From Bowdeniella nasicola (GTDB lineage Bacteria > Actinomycetota > Actinomycetes > Actinomycetales > Actinomycetaceae), in the NCBI GenBank assembly GCA_030537895.1, contig JAUNVA010000003.1:96849-160848 (forward strand): a stretch of DNA of 64,000 nt, written 5' to 3'. Below, one piece after another: positions 44,577 through 54,349 of the stretch. Under the pieces are notes generated by a model. That model saw only the letters and a program-made list of their open reading frames with translations, did not search any database and was not told the DNA's origin. A program made the translations under genes and the position numbers. Every line of letters starts with the position of its first letter. Within the stretch, counting starts at the first letter, position 1.

Positions 44577-45932
44577 ATGGGCAGAATAGGACGCGCCGCG
44601 CGGGCCGTACGCAGCGCCGGAGAGAAGGCTGCTCGGGCGGCTCGTCGTCGTCGAAATCCGGCCGGGATTCCCACCACCGCGACACCACTGGCACCGAACC
44701 GTCCGACCTCCGCGCCGCCGCGGGCGCCGCAGCAAGCAGAACTGAATGCCAATCGACGCTACCGGGCGACGACGGCAGGCCGCCCGCATGTGCGACGCAT
44801 GCCCGAGCGCACGCTACACACCAGCCAGTCATCCCCCGTGCCCAGGTGGCTGTCAAAATACGGGCTTGGCGCCTGGTATCTCATTGGTATCTGCATCATT
44901 ATTGCGGCCCTCGTCTACTTCACCTCGAAGATCGAACTGGTCTTCATCGCAGTCTTCCTCGCGCTCGTGTTCACCTCCGTGCTCTGGCCGATCGTGTCCT
45001 GGCTCGCCCGCTGGATGCCACGTGCCCTTGCGGTGCTCCTCTCACTTCTCGGAACGTTCGGGATCTTTGGCGGAATGATCTTTTACGTGGCCTACTCGGT
45101 CTCGGGGGAATGGAACGATCTAGCCGACCAGTTCTCGAACGGTATCGATCAGATCGTCGACTTCATGGAACACGGCCCGCTCCCCTGGCATCTCACCCGC
45201 CAGGAAATCAGCGACGGCGTGAAGGATCTCGTCGATCAGGGCACCGCCTACGTGCAAGATAACGCGGGCGACCTCGCGAGCCAGGTCCTCTCCAACGCGG
45301 GCGTCGTCGCCATCATCTTCACGATCCTCGCGCTTTCTCTGTTCGTCACAATCTTCTTCCTGTACAAGGGCGACAAGATGTGGCTCTGGTTCCTGAACGA
45401 GCTTCCCGCCCGCAACCGCGAAAATACGCATCGCGCGGCCGCGGCGGGCTGGCTTACCTTCTCGGGATACGCGCGCGGCACGATGATCGTCGCGGTCTCA
45501 GATGCGCTCTTCGCATTCATTTTGCTCTGGCTGCTAGGCATACCACTCGCGGCTCCGCTCGCCGTGCTCGTCCTCATCGGTGCCTTTATCCCGCTCGTGG
45601 GGGCACCGACCGCAATGGTGATTGCCATGATCGTGGCGCTCGCGGCGGATGGGATCGGTAAGGCCATCATGGTAGGCCTCGGCATCGCGCTCATCGGGCA
45701 GTTCGAAGGGCACGTGCTCCAGCCACTCGTCATGGGCAAGCAAGTGGCGCTGCATCCCGTCGTAGTGGCGCTCGGCGTAACTGCCGGAACGTTCCTGGCG
45801 GGCCTACTAGGCGCGGTGATCGCCATTCCGATCATCGCGGTGATCTGGGCCGTCTACTCGACACTGCATGACAAGGATCCGCGGCTTGAGGAGTTGCCCG
45901 AGGTTGATGAGGAGGAACTGCTGAACGCCTAG
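44577..45932 (+). CDS. AI-2E family (PerM-like) membrane transporter
   Basis: A 451-residue protein with an unusually long basic N-terminal extension (about 85 residues, rich in Arg/Ala/Pro). About eight membrane helices follow. The family signature is the cluster of glycine/proline-rich helices near VLIGAFIPLVGAPTAMVIAM and FEGHVLQPLVMGKQVALHPV. Members export AI-2-like signals, Na+ or are of unknown substrate. ATG 44577 has a strong AGGAGGAG upstream. The acidic tail ends LEELPEVDEEELLNA. It converges with dnaE2 with 13 bases between stops. Confidence 0.9.
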   Translation: MGRIGRAARAVRSAGEKAARAARRRRNPAGIPTTATPLAPNRPTSAPPRAPQQAELNANRRYRATTAGRPHVRRMPERTLHTSQSSPVPRWLSKYGLGAWYLIGICIIIAALVYFTSKIELVFIAVFLALVFTSVLWPIVSWLARWMPRALAVLLSLLGTFGIFGGMIFYVAYSVSGEWNDLADQFSNGIDQIVDFMEHGPLPWHLTRQEISDGVKDLVDQGTAYVQDNAGDLASQVLSNAGVVAIIFTILALSLFVTIFFLYKGDKMWLWFLNELPARNRENTHRAAAAGWLTFSGYARGTMIVAVSDALFAFILLWLLGIPLAAPLAVLVLIGAFIPLVGAPTAMVIAMIVALAADGIGKAIMVGLGIALIGQFEGHVLQPLVMGKQVALHPVVVALGVTAGTFLAGLLGAVIAIPIIAVIWAVYSTLHDKDPRLEELPEVDEEELLNA

Positions 45933-45945
45933 CGTGACGCCCACG

Positions 45946-48900
45946 CTAACGGAAGTCCCGCGACATACTGGGTACCGGGAGATCAAGTCGGTCAATGCGG
46001 TCGGCCCGCAGCGCATAGGCCCCATCGGAGGCCTGCACGATTCCCCTCACGACAAGTGCGGCAGATCCCCGCGCGACTGCCCGATACCTCGCCCACAGTC
46101 CCGGAGAACACACGACGTTCGCCATGCCCGTCTCATCTTCGAGGGCGAGGAAGGTGATACCGCTCGCCGTCGCGGGCCGCTGCCGGTGGGTTACGAGTCC
46201 TGCCACGCGTACCCGGGTCCCGTCCGGGCATTGTTTCATCGCCGAGACCGAGCGCACCCCCGCGGCATATAGGCGCTCCCGGATGAAGGACACGGGGTGT
46301 TCGGTGGTGGAAAGGCCCGTCGCCCACAAATCAAGGCGGGCGCGTTCGCTCTCCTCCAGGTGCGGCAGGTGCGGCAGGTCCCCCGGCACATCGATGCCGG
46401 GCAGCGGCTCCTGGATGTAGGTGTGGTCTCCGACCCTGTGGGTCTGTCCCGCCGCGGCGCCTGCAGCGGCCGCCGACCAGAGCATCTGGCGCCGGGTCCC
46501 GAAACGGGTGAGGGCCCCGGCGGTCGCGAGGTTTTCTATCTGGCGGGTGGTGAGGCGTGCTCGGGCGGCGAGATCCGTGACGTCGTGAAACTCTTGGCTC
46601 TCACGGGCCTTCACGATCCGCTGCGCGCTCGCCTCTCCGATCCCGCGCACCGGGGCGAGCCCGAGACGGACGGCGAGACGGGGATCCGGGTGCACGAGGT
46701 GGGCGACGTCGGGATCGTATTCGTCTGGACGGGTGGGTGCCGGCGCAGCCTCGACGACAGCAGCCTCCACGTCAGAGCTGTCGATATCGGCGGGTAGGAC
46801 ACACACACCGTGCCGGCGTGCGTCGGCGACAAGCGAGTTCGGTGAGTAAAAGCCCATGGGCTGGGAGGCGAGTAGACCGGCATAAAACGCCTCGGGGTGG
46901 TGCACCTTCAAGTAAGCGGACGCATAGACGAGGTAGGCGAAGGAGAAGGAGTGGGATTCGGGGAAACCGAAACTCGAAAACGCCTGCAGTTCCGTATAGA
47001 TCTCTTCTCTCACCTTGGCGGGGATGCCGCGCGCTGCCATCCCCTCAAGGAGACGTCCACGCAGCGCCGCCATCCGTTCCTTGGAACGTTTCGCCCCCAT
47101 GGCCTTACGCAATTGATCGGCTTCGGCGGGTGTAAAACCGGCGGCATCGACCGCGATCTGCATGAGCTGCTCTTGGAAGATTGGTACCCCGAGGGTCTTT
47201 TTCAGTGCGCCTTCCACGCTTGGGTGTGGGTAGGTGACGGGCTCGTGTCCGAGCCGACGGCGGATATAGGGGTTCACGGATCCACCCTGGATGGGCCCCG
47301 GCCGGACAAGCGCGACCTCGATGACAATGTCGTAAAAGCACCGGGGTGCCATCCTCGGCAAGTTCTGTTGCTGGGCACGCGATTCGACTTGGAAAACTCC
47401 GATCGTGTCGGCCGCGCACAGCAGATCGTAGACGGCGGTATCCTCCTGCGGGATGTCGTGCAGATCGATGGGCCTGCCGTCATGGTGGACGCCAAGCCTA
47501 CGCAGCGTGTCGAATGCGTGGCGCAGTGCCGTGAGCATGCCCAGTCCGAGCAGGTCGAACTTCACGAGCCCCGCGTCCGCGCAGTCGTCTTTGTCCCACT
47601 GCACGATAGAGCGCCCCGGCATGGCCGCCCACTGCACGGGGCACACGTCGACAATGGGGCGATCGCACAGCACCATCCCACCCGGATGGATCCCGAGGTG
47701 GCGAGGCAGGCGAAGGAATTGTTCGGCGAGGTGTTCGACAGGTTCGGGTAGAACCCCCGGTTCGAGGGAGCGGTAGCGTTCGAGCCGTTTGGTCATGGCA
47801 TCGGCGGCACCGGCACTCATCCCGAGGGCTCGGGCGGCGTCCCGCACGGCGGAGCGCGGCCGGTAACTTATGACGTTTGCGACGAGGGCCGCATGAGTGC
47901 GCCCATAACGGCGGTAGACGAATTGGATCACTTCTTCGCGGCGGTTGGATTCGATATCGACGTCGATATCGGGGGGACCAGAGCGGCCCGGTGAAAGGAA
48001 ACGTTCGAACAGGAGGCGGTGGGTGACGGCGTCAACCGCGGTGATACCGAGCGCGTAACATACCGCGGAATTGGCGGCGGAGCCGCGCCCTTGGCAGAGG
48101 ATGCCACGGGAACGACAGAATTGGACGATCTCGTGAACGATCAGGAAATAGCCAGGAAACCCCAGCTGTTCGATGATCGCAAGTTCGTGGTTGAGCATGG
48201 CGTAGGCACCCGGCACGCGTTCGGCCCCGGGTTCTCCGTAGCGTTCACGCGCGCCGCGGGCCGTAAGTTCGCGCAACCAACTGGCTTCGGTATAGCCCTC
48301 CGGGACGGGGTGGGGAGGCAACTGCGGGGCGATGAGAGCAAGGTCAAACGCGCATTCGCGTCCGAGCTGATCGGCTGTCTCGAGAGCGCGGGGGTGTCGC
48401 TGATACAGGCGAGCGAGGTCGGAACGTTTCCGCAGGTAGGGGGCGCTGGGCGGCAGGTAGGGGTCTGCGGCATCGAGAGATTCGATGCGATGGGTGGCGT
48501 GGAGGGCCGTGTAGAGCGCGAAGTCCTCGGGCCGGGCGCAGTAGACGTCCCCGGCGGCTACGAGCGGTACTCCGGCGGCAGCGGCGAGGTCGGCCAGTGC
48601 GTCGTGCAGGTGGGAGTCATCGGGCAGGGCATGAGCGCTGATCTGCACGGCGACGCTCTCGCGCCCGAAATGAGAGATGAGGGCGTCGAGGTGGCGTGTG
48701 GCCCGAGCGGGCTCCCCCGCGAGGAGGGATCGTGGCACGGCCCCCGTATAGCGTGAGCCGGTCAGCACGAGGAATTCACCCCCTGCAGCGAGGTCCGCGA
48801 GGTTCGTGCGGACGGGGCGCTGGCGGCCATCATTCTCATCACCCGCCGCCAGATGGGCGGCGGCTAACGTACGCGAGAGGTGCGCGTAGTCCTCGGTTCC

Positions 48901-49269
48901 GCGAGCCACGACAACGAGGCGGGCTGCGTCGGATTCCACCTGCCCAGCGTCAGCCTGCGCTCCGCGCGCCACCGCGTGGGCGGAGCGCGCCTTCTTCTCA
49001 GTTGCGTACTGAAAGGTGGAACTGGCCTGCGTCCCTTCGAGGTCGGCCATCGTGTAGGTGACGTCGGCGCCAATCACGGTAGGCAGACCGACGTCGGCCG
49101 CTGCGCGGGCATGCTGGACAACTCCGTAGAGTCCGTCGACATCGGTGAGGGCAAGCGCCGAATAACCCTCCTGTGCGGCCCGGTGCACGAGTTCGGCAGG
49201 CTGGTTGGCCCCGCGTAAGAAGGTGTAGGCGGAATGGGAGTGCAACTCGGCGTAGCGTGGTTCAGTCAT
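45946..49269 (-). CDS. dnaE2: Error-prone DNA polymerase DnaE2 (ImuC)
   Basis: Translesion polymerase of the SOS mutasome. The 1107-residue C-family polymerase begins RYAELHSHSAYTFLRGANQP (PHP domain). The catalytic acidic residues are in GPPDIDVDIESNRREEVIQF and LVKFDLLGLGML. The finger/thumb region has GFPESHSFSFAYLVYASAYL, and the C-terminal OB domain is near RVRVAGLVTHRQRPATASGI. It is shorter than replicative DnaE1 and lacks the beta-clamp consensus tail. ATG 49269 overlaps the imuB stop by eight bases. Acts with ImuB, which recruits it to the clamp. Confidence 0.96.
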   Translation of the reverse strand: MTEPRYAELHSHSAYTFLRGANQPAELVHRAAQEGYSALALTDVDGLYGVVQHARAAADVGLPTVIGADVTYTMADLEGTQASSTFQYATEKKARSAHAVARGAQADAGQVESDAARLVVVARGTEDYAHLSRTLAAAHLAAGDENDGRQRPVRTNLADLAAGGEFLVLTGSRYTGAVPRSLLAGEPARATRHLDALISHFGRESVAVQISAHALPDDSHLHDALADLAAAAGVPLVAAGDVYCARPEDFALYTALHATHRIESLDAADPYLPPSAPYLRKRSDLARLYQRHPRALETADQLGRECAFDLALIAPQLPPHPVPEGYTEASWLRELTARGARERYGEPGAERVPGAYAMLNHELAIIEQLGFPGYFLIVHEIVQFCRSRGILCQGRGSAANSAVCYALGITAVDAVTHRLLFERFLSPGRSGPPDIDVDIESNRREEVIQFVYRRYGRTHAALVANVISYRPRSAVRDAARALGMSAGAADAMTKRLERYRSLEPGVLPEPVEHLAEQFLRLPRHLGIHPGGMVLCDRPIVDVCPVQWAAMPGRSIVQWDKDDCADAGLVKFDLLGLGMLTALRHAFDTLRRLGVHHDGRPIDLHDIPQEDTAVYDLLCAADTIGVFQVESRAQQQNLPRMAPRCFYDIVIEVALVRPGPIQGGSVNPYIRRRLGHEPVTYPHPSVEGALKKTLGVPIFQEQLMQIAVDAAGFTPAEADQLRKAMGAKRSKERMAALRGRLLEGMAARGIPAKVREEIYTELQAFSSFGFPESHSFSFAYLVYASAYLKVHHPEAFYAGLLASQPMGFYSPNSLVADARRHGVCVLPADIDSSDVEAAVVEAAPAPTRPDEYDPDVAHLVHPDPRLAVRLGLAPVRGIGEASAQRIVKARESQEFHDVTDLAARARLTTRQIENLATAGALTRFGTRRQMLWSAAAAGAAAGQTHRVGDHTYIQEPLPGIDVPGDLPHLPHLEESERARLDLWATGLSTTEHPVSFIRERLYAAGVRSVSAMKQCPDGTRVRVAGLVTHRQRPATASGITFLALEDETGMANVVCSPGLWARYRAVARGSAALVVRGIVQASDGAYALRADRIDRLDLPVPSMSRDFR

Positions 49270-50845
49270 AACTCCCCTCCACACGCCACGTATCCGCGAT
49301 CCCCACGATGAGCAGTGGTGGCGCCTGCGCAAGGACGAGCTGCAGGTAGACCCGCACACCATGCCCCCGCCACCACCGTTCATGCATCGGCCACGGGCCG
49401 GCCCACTCCAGGACCTCGCCCTCTCGGGGGACGCCCGCCAGTGGCGCCGCCAGGCGGTAGTGTCTAGGACTTTCCATCCAGCCGAGCTCGCCCGCCCGCG
49501 CAGGAATGTCACACCCGTTCGCATCCCGCAAGGTCACCGCGATCCTCCGGTCTAACACGGTGGTGGGTGCGGGACCGGGCAGCGCCCCACACCACGGACC
49601 TGCCTCGGTACGCGCCACCGTGGTCGACGCGATGGCGGGGCGTACCAGGGCGCGACCACGCGGATCCCGGCCCCCCTGCGGGAGGACCACATAGACGTTG
49701 TCGAGGCCGGCGAGTGACTGTAGGCGGGTGAGGACGCGTTCGCCTCCTTCCCGCGCCCTGGTCTTCCCCCACAGGGGTACCCCGCGTCCGGATCCGAGCC
49801 CTACGCCGCGAGCCCGCAACTGCAAGTGAGCAAGTTCGCCGTCGGGAGGGGCCTCGCCGCGTCCCGTGAGCCAGGCATCGAGCTGCCAACGCACCCGGTC
49901 CGTGACGTCTCGCGGGGTGAGGGCCACCCCACCATCCGTGCTGGAGACCACCCAGGTACGTTCGTATTCGCTCCCCTGCACGGTGCGCGCGAGAACGACC
50001 AGGTGCGTGCAGTGCCGGGCGGCGAGCCGTTCTGCTAACTGTTCGGCGAGTGTACGGGCGAGAAACGCGGCCGCTGTCGTCGTCGTGACGGGAGGATCGA
50101 GATCTCGCCCCACACTCACGTCGCCCTCGTGGGGTGCGGCATGTGGCAAGACGACGTCGCGCCCGTCGGCGAGATCGTAGGCAGCGAGCCCGCTCGCGCC
50201 GAAGCGCGTCGCGACGGCCGATCGCGACAGGCCGAGGAATTCGCCGATGGTGTGAATTCCAAACCGGGCGCACAGGTTCACGAGTTCTCGGGTTTCCGCG
50301 ATGCGCGTAGGACCGATCGCTGCGCTCAGCAACGCGGTGAGTGGCTGGGAGGAGAGGAATTCGGCACTAGCCCCCGCCTCGATGATCCGCTGCGTGCGTG
50401 CGGCAAGGATAGCAGCCAATATGCCATCGGCGATCCCCACGTAGCCTTCCGCACCCGATGCTTCGATGATGGCGCCCGTGGTGCGTTCGGCGAGTGGCAG
50501 GGCGCCCCCGCAGTGACGTTCAGGGCCGCGTGCATCCGCGATGACGAGGCCGGGACGTACGATGACCGGCAGGGCAATGACCTCACTGATGCCGCTCATC
50601 ACCGCTTCGAAGGCACGGGCTTGCCGGGCGGCGTCATCCGCGATGAGCTGCAGGTCGGGACAGATCGCAAGAGCCTGGCGTCGACGCATGGAGCGGCGCA
50701 CACCGCGTCGTACTGCGACCGGGGAGACGGCAATGAGGGAACGCGAATCGTGGACGGCTGCGGGAATCGTCGCATCTGTCACGCCTTCACTCACGGCTGC
50801 GGCGAGCGGCCAATTGGGCACCCACACGCACACGTAGCGGGTCAC
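49262..50845 (-). CDS. imuB: ImuB, catalytically inactive Y-family polymerase homologue
   Basis: Adaptor of the mutasome that binds the beta clamp, ImuA' and DnaE2. The 527-residue protein has a Y-family palm/finger/little-finger order, but the first motif reads YVCVWVPNWPLAAA, lacking the catalytic Asp of DinB/UmuC. A later block is PALP-like with GVGLGSGRGVPLWG. GTG 50845 overlaps the imuA' stop as GTGA, and its end overlaps dnaE2, so the three genes form a translationally coupled operon under the LexA box. Confidence 0.93.
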   Translation of the reverse strand: MTRYVCVWVPNWPLAAAVSEGVTDATIPAAVHDSRSLIAVSPVAVRRGVRRSMRRRQALAICPDLQLIADDAARQARAFEAVMSGISEVIALPVIVRPGLVIADARGPERHCGGALPLAERTTGAIIEASGAEGYVGIADGILAAILAARTQRIIEAGASAEFLSSQPLTALLSAAIGPTRIAETRELVNLCARFGIHTIGEFLGLSRSAVATRFGASGLAAYDLADGRDVVLPHAAPHEGDVSVGRDLDPPVTTTTAAAFLARTLAEQLAERLAARHCTHLVVLARTVQGSEYERTWVVSSTDGGVALTPRDVTDRVRWQLDAWLTGRGEAPPDGELAHLQLRARGVGLGSGRGVPLWGKTRAREGGERVLTRLQSLAGLDNVYVVLPQGGRDPRGRALVRPAIASTTVARTEAGPWCGALPGPAPTTVLDRRIAVTLRDANGCDIPARAGELGWMESPRHYRLAAPLAGVPREGEVLEWAGPWPMHERWWRGHGVRVYLQLVLAQAPPLLIVGIADTWRVEGSYD

Positions 50846-51453
50846 GAGACGACCGCTAGGGGCTCGTAGGTGCGCACCGTCTCGCCCGCGGCGAGCCGTA
50901 CCCGGGTGGGACCGCGCCGGGCCTCGAGAATCCATTCGCTCACGTATCCGGCGCCGTTCGAACAGCCCGTCGCGTGCGTGATCCGCGCGTCGAGTTGGAT
51001 GGCGCCGGGCCAGGGTGCGGAAGTCACCAGCAGGCTCCCACGGTTGCGTAGACGGGCTGACATAGCGCGGACCTCCGCAGGGGTCAGCCGATGCCCCGGT
51101 CCCAGAACGGCGACGTCGGCGCCGTCGATGGCAGCGGCCAGGATCGGTGGGGTTGCTCCCTCAGGAAGATAGAGCACGCGCTCCAGGCTGACGCCTGCTT
51201 GCTGGGCGGCATACCACCCGACGTCGCTCAGCCCAACCACGACGCACCAGCCATCCTGGCCCATGGCGGCGCTCACAAGAGACCACATGATCGTGCGCGA
51301 GCCGAGCACTGAGACGGCGCCTCCGCGTGGTATTCCGCCGGGCAGCAGCGTGCGCAATGCCGGCGGGACGGGAATCCCCGCATCCGCCGGACGCACCCCG
51401 GTGTGAGTCTCTGCTGCGGCAAGCGCCGCCCGAGCTTGAGCGAGCCGTTCCAC
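50842..51453 (-). CDS. imuA': ImuA'-type RecA-fold mutasome protein
   Basis: First gene of the mutasome operon. The 203-residue RecA-like fold has LLPGGIPRGGAVSVLGSRTI in place of an intact Walker A (no GK[ST]), so nucleotide hydrolysis is doubtful. GWCVVVGLSDVGWYAAQQAG and VAVLGPGHRLTPAEVRAMSA match the actinobacterial ImuA' family. GTG 51453 (VERLAQAR) is preferred: GGAAGG lies just upstream and the next GTG (51471) would be almost at the predicted transcript start. LexA control is likely. Confidence 0.85.
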   Translation of the reverse strand: MERLAQARAALAAAETHTGVRPADAGIPVPPALRTLLPGGIPRGGAVSVLGSRTIMWSLVSAAMGQDGWCVVVGLSDVGWYAAQQAGVSLERVLYLPEGATPPILAAAIDGADVAVLGPGHRLTPAEVRAMSARLRNRGSLLVTSAPWPGAIQLDARITHATGCSNGAGYVSEWILEARRGPTRVRLAAGETVRTYEPLAVVS

Positions 51454-51477
51454 CTCGATTTCCTTCCCCACCCGTGA

Positions 51478-51493
51478 TCGTACATCTGTTCGA
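51478..51493. promoter_or_regulatory. LexA (SOS) box
   Basis: TCGTACATCTGTTCGA matches the actinobacterial/Gram-positive LexA site TCGAACATATGTTCGA at 14 of 16 positions. It overlaps a minus-strand TACGAT hexamer that could be the imuA' -10, 24 bases before the GTG start. This supports SOS induction of imuA'-imuB-dnaE2. Confidence 0.8.
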
Positions 51494-51739
51494 GACGCTT
51501 TCTAGATTAGCGCCCTCCTCCGACATCATCGTGACGGTATCGAACGGCAGTTCGATCAGCGTGTGACATGAGCCCCTACTTACCTCACCTGAATCTGCCC
51601 AATATCACGGCATGGACCTCATTTCACGCATTAACGCCGCAGGTCCCTCGTGGTGTGCGCGCCAAGATGTCGATTAGTGAGGCAGCCCACTACCCTAGAA
51701 GGGGACAACGGTCCCACGGACTGCTGAAATGGAGGACTC
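51494..51739. other. Intergenic region before the YbhB-like gene
   Basis: About 250 bases between the divergent imuA' and YbhB-like genes. It contains the ribosome site GGAGGA (51732-51737) of the latter and a possible -10 TACCCT (51691-51696). No ORF with gene-like features, tRNA or clear hairpin was seen. Confidence 0.5.
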
Positions 51740-52270
51740 ATGAATCTGTCCCGTCCCGTCGCCCCCGATCCCTACGAGATGCTCCCGGAGGTCCCGGCAT
51801 TCCAGCTGACCTCTTCCGATCTGCGCGACGGCGGGGAACTGCCCGACGCCCAGGTCGCTGCGGGAGGAAACACCTCCCCACATCTGTCGTGGAGTGGCTT
51901 CCCGGAGGGCACCAAATCCTTCGCGGTCACCTGCTTCGATCCGGATGCTCCGACGCCGGCCGGTTTCTGGCACTGGACGATCCTCGATATTCCGTCCGAG
52001 ACCACGGAACTTGCGGCGGGCACCGGCGAATCTGACCTCACGTTGGAGGGTGCAGCCTTCCACGTGCGCAATGACGGAGGCGAGCACGCTTTCATGGGAG
52101 CGGCCCCACCGAAGGGCGATCGTGAACACCGCTACATCTTCGCGGTGCATGCCCTAGACGTCGATACTCTGGAGCTCGACGAATCGGCCTCCCCGACAGT
52201 CGCAGCCTTCACGATGCTCTTCCACACGATCGCGCGGGCCACTCTCACGGCCACTTACCGCAACGTCTAA
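51740..52270 (+). CDS. YbhB/YbcL (Raf kinase inhibitor-like) protein
   Basis: A 176-residue PEBP-fold protein. It has [20 protein letters not shown], then the ligand pocket [40 protein letters not shown] and [20 protein letters not shown], all standard family blocks. Bacterial members bind small anions or phospholipids; function is mostly unknown. ATG 51740 follows GGAGGACTC. A perfect hairpin terminator follows the stop. Confidence 0.92.
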   Translation: MNLSRPVAPDPYEMLPEVPAFQLTSSDLRDGGELPDAQVAAGGNTSPHLSWSGFPEGTKSFAVTCFDPDAPTPAGFWHWTILDIPSETTELAAGTGESDLTLEGAAFHVRNDGGEHAFMGAAPPKGDREHRYIFAVHALDVDTLELDESASPTVAAFTMLFHTIARATLTATYRNV

Positions 52271-52288
52271 CGTGATCACTCACGGCCC

Positions 52289-52326
52289 GGTGCCCTGGTA
52301 TCACCTCACACTGACACCAGGGCACC
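52289..52326 (+). terminator. Terminator hairpin after the YbhB-like gene
   Basis: GGTGCCCTGGT (52289-52299) pairs perfectly with ACCAGGGCACC (52316-52326) around a 16-base loop, 18 bases beyond the stop. No T-tract. Confidence 0.75.
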
Positions 52327-52381
52327 TCGCTGATCGTCACGCCGTCTTACTATCTGTGACACGAGGACATCGATTGCACCA

Positions 52382-53305
52382 ATGAGTCAAGGCAAGCAGG
52401 TACTTCTCTTTTTGGTCGACGGTCGCCCTGGCGGCCTAAGAACCGCGGAGATCGTCAATTGGACCGGGCACGTCATGGCGACTCAGCGCGCAGGCCTCAA
52501 GGATCTTCTCCGCCGCGTCGAATGTGCTCGAACAGGGGTCTACATCCTCTTGGGCACAGACGCCTCTTCGGAGGAGCCCAACACGCCGCTGATTTATATC
52601 GGAGAGACGGACGACATCAGCGCTCGGCTCCGGCAACACTCCAGCAAAAAGGCGTGGTGGGATCGCGTTGTGGTGGTGACCTCGCAAGCAGACCATCAGC
52701 AACTCACGAAATCCAATATTCGCTATCTAGAATCGCGCCTGCTGTCACGGGCTCGAGAGCTTGGCCGCTGTACGCTCGATAACGACGACCAGCCAGATTT
52801 TACTCTGCTCTCTGAGGCAGAAAAGTCGAATATGGAGTACTTCCTCGAACAGCTCTATGTGCTGCTGCCAGTCGTTGGCGTCGACATCTTTCGCGGGATA
52901 CCGTCGCCCTCAAACGCACCGAGGTCCTCTGGTGACAGTGGTGGCGTCTCCCCCATCTTTACACTCACGGGTAAGCGGCAAGGGGTCTGCGCACAAGCGA
53001 AGCTCGTTGATGGAGAATTCTTTGTTCTTCAGGGCTCGACAGCTGTGCCCGATGTGCGGATTAGTCCCGAGCTCAGCAAAGCGTCGACACGCCAGTACCG
53101 GGCAATTCACAAGACCCACCGCACCCTAGTCGATACGGGTGCGCTGCGGAGTCAAGGAGACCACGCCGTTTTTACCCGTGACGTTCCATTTTCTTCACCT
53201 TCGGCGGCAGGATGCGTGGTATTAGGTCGCGCGTGCAATGGCCGAACCTCATGGGTCACGGCAGATGGTCAACAGTTCGGAACATGGGAACAGCAGGGTA
53301 TCTGA
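52382..53305 (+). CDS. GIY-YIG nuclease-domain protein with DUF4357
   Basis: A 307-residue protein. The GIY-YIG domain lies at about 50-150: GVYILLGTD, then PLIYIGETDDISARLRQHSS and the metal-ligand Glu in YLESRLLSRARELG. The C-terminal half (about 195-300; FTLTGKRQGVCAQAKLVDGE) matches DUF4357, a partner domain of restriction- and defence-type GIY-YIG proteins. No methylase or other restriction gene is adjacent. Codon usage is less GC-rich than its neighbours, suggesting acquisition. It converges with the pseudouridine synthase gene, with 12 bases between. Confidence 0.85.
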   Translation: MSQGKQVLLFLVDGRPGGLRTAEIVNWTGHVMATQRAGLKDLLRRVECARTGVYILLGTDASSEEPNTPLIYIGETDDISARLRQHSSKKAWWDRVVVVTSQADHQQLTKSNIRYLESRLLSRARELGRCTLDNDDQPDFTLLSEAEKSNMEYFLEQLYVLLPVVGVDIFRGIPSPSNAPRSSGDSGGVSPIFTLTGKRQGVCAQAKLVDGEFFVLQGSTAVPDVRISPELSKASTRQYRAIHKTHRTLVDTGALRSQGDHAVFTRDVPFSSPSAAGCVVLGRACNGRTSWVTADGQQFGTWEQQGI

Positions 53306-53317
53306 CGCAGGTCTGCG

Positions 53318-54295
53318 CTATGTGTCCCAGGGAGGCGCCACTGTCAGGTCGACTAGCCGCCCAGTCAGCGGGTCGGTGAAGGAGAGATATTCGGCGTGCA
53401 GCGCGAGTCCGCGCCCCCAGCGAGGGTCGCTCATCGGTACCACCTCTGGATAGAGGGGATCACCGACGATGGGGGCGCCGAGATGCGCGAGAGTGGCCCG
53501 CAGCTGGTGGGTGTAGCCCGTCGTCGGCTCGAGAATCCACTCCCCCACACGGGCGCCCGAACCCCTCTCGCCACCGGACCGCTGGCCGGGGGTGCGCTCA
53601 CCGACATAGGTGAGACGAGTCCGTGCGTTCGGTTCCTTCCCCGGAAGGACCGAGACCGTGAGGGAGCCGCGCTCCTTCACGAGGTGTAGACCGACCTCGT
53701 GGCCGCGCCGACAGGCAGCGCGTAGCCGGGTGGGCGGCAGGCTCGTGAGGGCGCGGTAGCGTTTGCGTACCAGGCGCTGCGCGAACAGGCTCTGATAGGC
53801 GCCGCGTGCGCTCTGGCTCGTGATGAGGAGCAGCACCCCCGACGTGAGACGATCCAGACGGTGGGCGGGCACCACGTCGTCGGTGCCCAGCTGTCGTCGC
53901 ATGATCACGACGGCGGAACGCGCCACATACTCCCCGCGCGGCATCGTGGCAATCCCGGACGGCTTATGGATGGCGATCCACTGCTCGGTGCGGGCGACGA
54001 CGCCGAGGCGAGTCGGGGCTCTCCCTTCATCGGCCACGTCGCGGTGGATAAAAAGGCGAGGAAGCCCGCCACTGGGGGTGTCCGCTCCCACGGGTCCACC
54101 TTCTCCATCGACGACGTTGCCGCGCTCGAATGCGCGCTCCAAGCCCGCCGCGTCCCACGGCACGCGAAGCTCGGTGAGGGCCTCAGCCACCCAGCGGCGG
54201 ACCGGAGCGTCACCCGGCAGGTCGCTGGGCCGGTCAAGTTCACGAGCGGGCAGGCCCCGCCGGTGGGGTGGGGCTGCCTCGCTCTTACCTGTCAT
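53318..54295 (-). CDS. RluA-family RNA pseudouridine synthase
   Basis: Isomerises uridine in rRNA or tRNA. The 325-residue protein has an N-terminal region without a clear S4 domain, then WIAIHKPSGIATMP and the catalytic Asp in VPAHRLDRLTSGVLLL. The later block TGYTHQLRATLAHLGAPIVG is the RluA-type C-terminal signature (Arg in place of usual HQIR). ATG 54295 (MTGKSEAAPP) is used; the longer reading lacks support. RNA target cannot be assigned. Confidence 0.9.
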   Translation of the reverse strand: MTGKSEAAPPHRRGLPARELDRPSDLPGDAPVRRWVAEALTELRVPWDAAGLERAFERGNVVDGEGGPVGADTPSGGLPRLFIHRDVADEGRAPTRLGVVARTEQWIAIHKPSGIATMPRGEYVARSAVVIMRRQLGTDDVVPAHRLDRLTSGVLLLITSQSARGAYQSLFAQRLVRKRYRALTSLPPTRLRAACRRGHEVGLHLVKERGSLTVSVLPGKEPNARTRLTYVGERTPGQRSGGERGSGARVGEWILEPTTGYTHQLRATLAHLGAPIVGDPLYPEVVPMSDPRWGRGLALHAEYLSFTDPLTGRLVDLTVAPPWDT

Positions 54296-54349
54296 GACAC
54301 TTACTGGTCGGCTCACCCGCATCGGCGAGGAGAGCCCCCCAGCCGTTCG

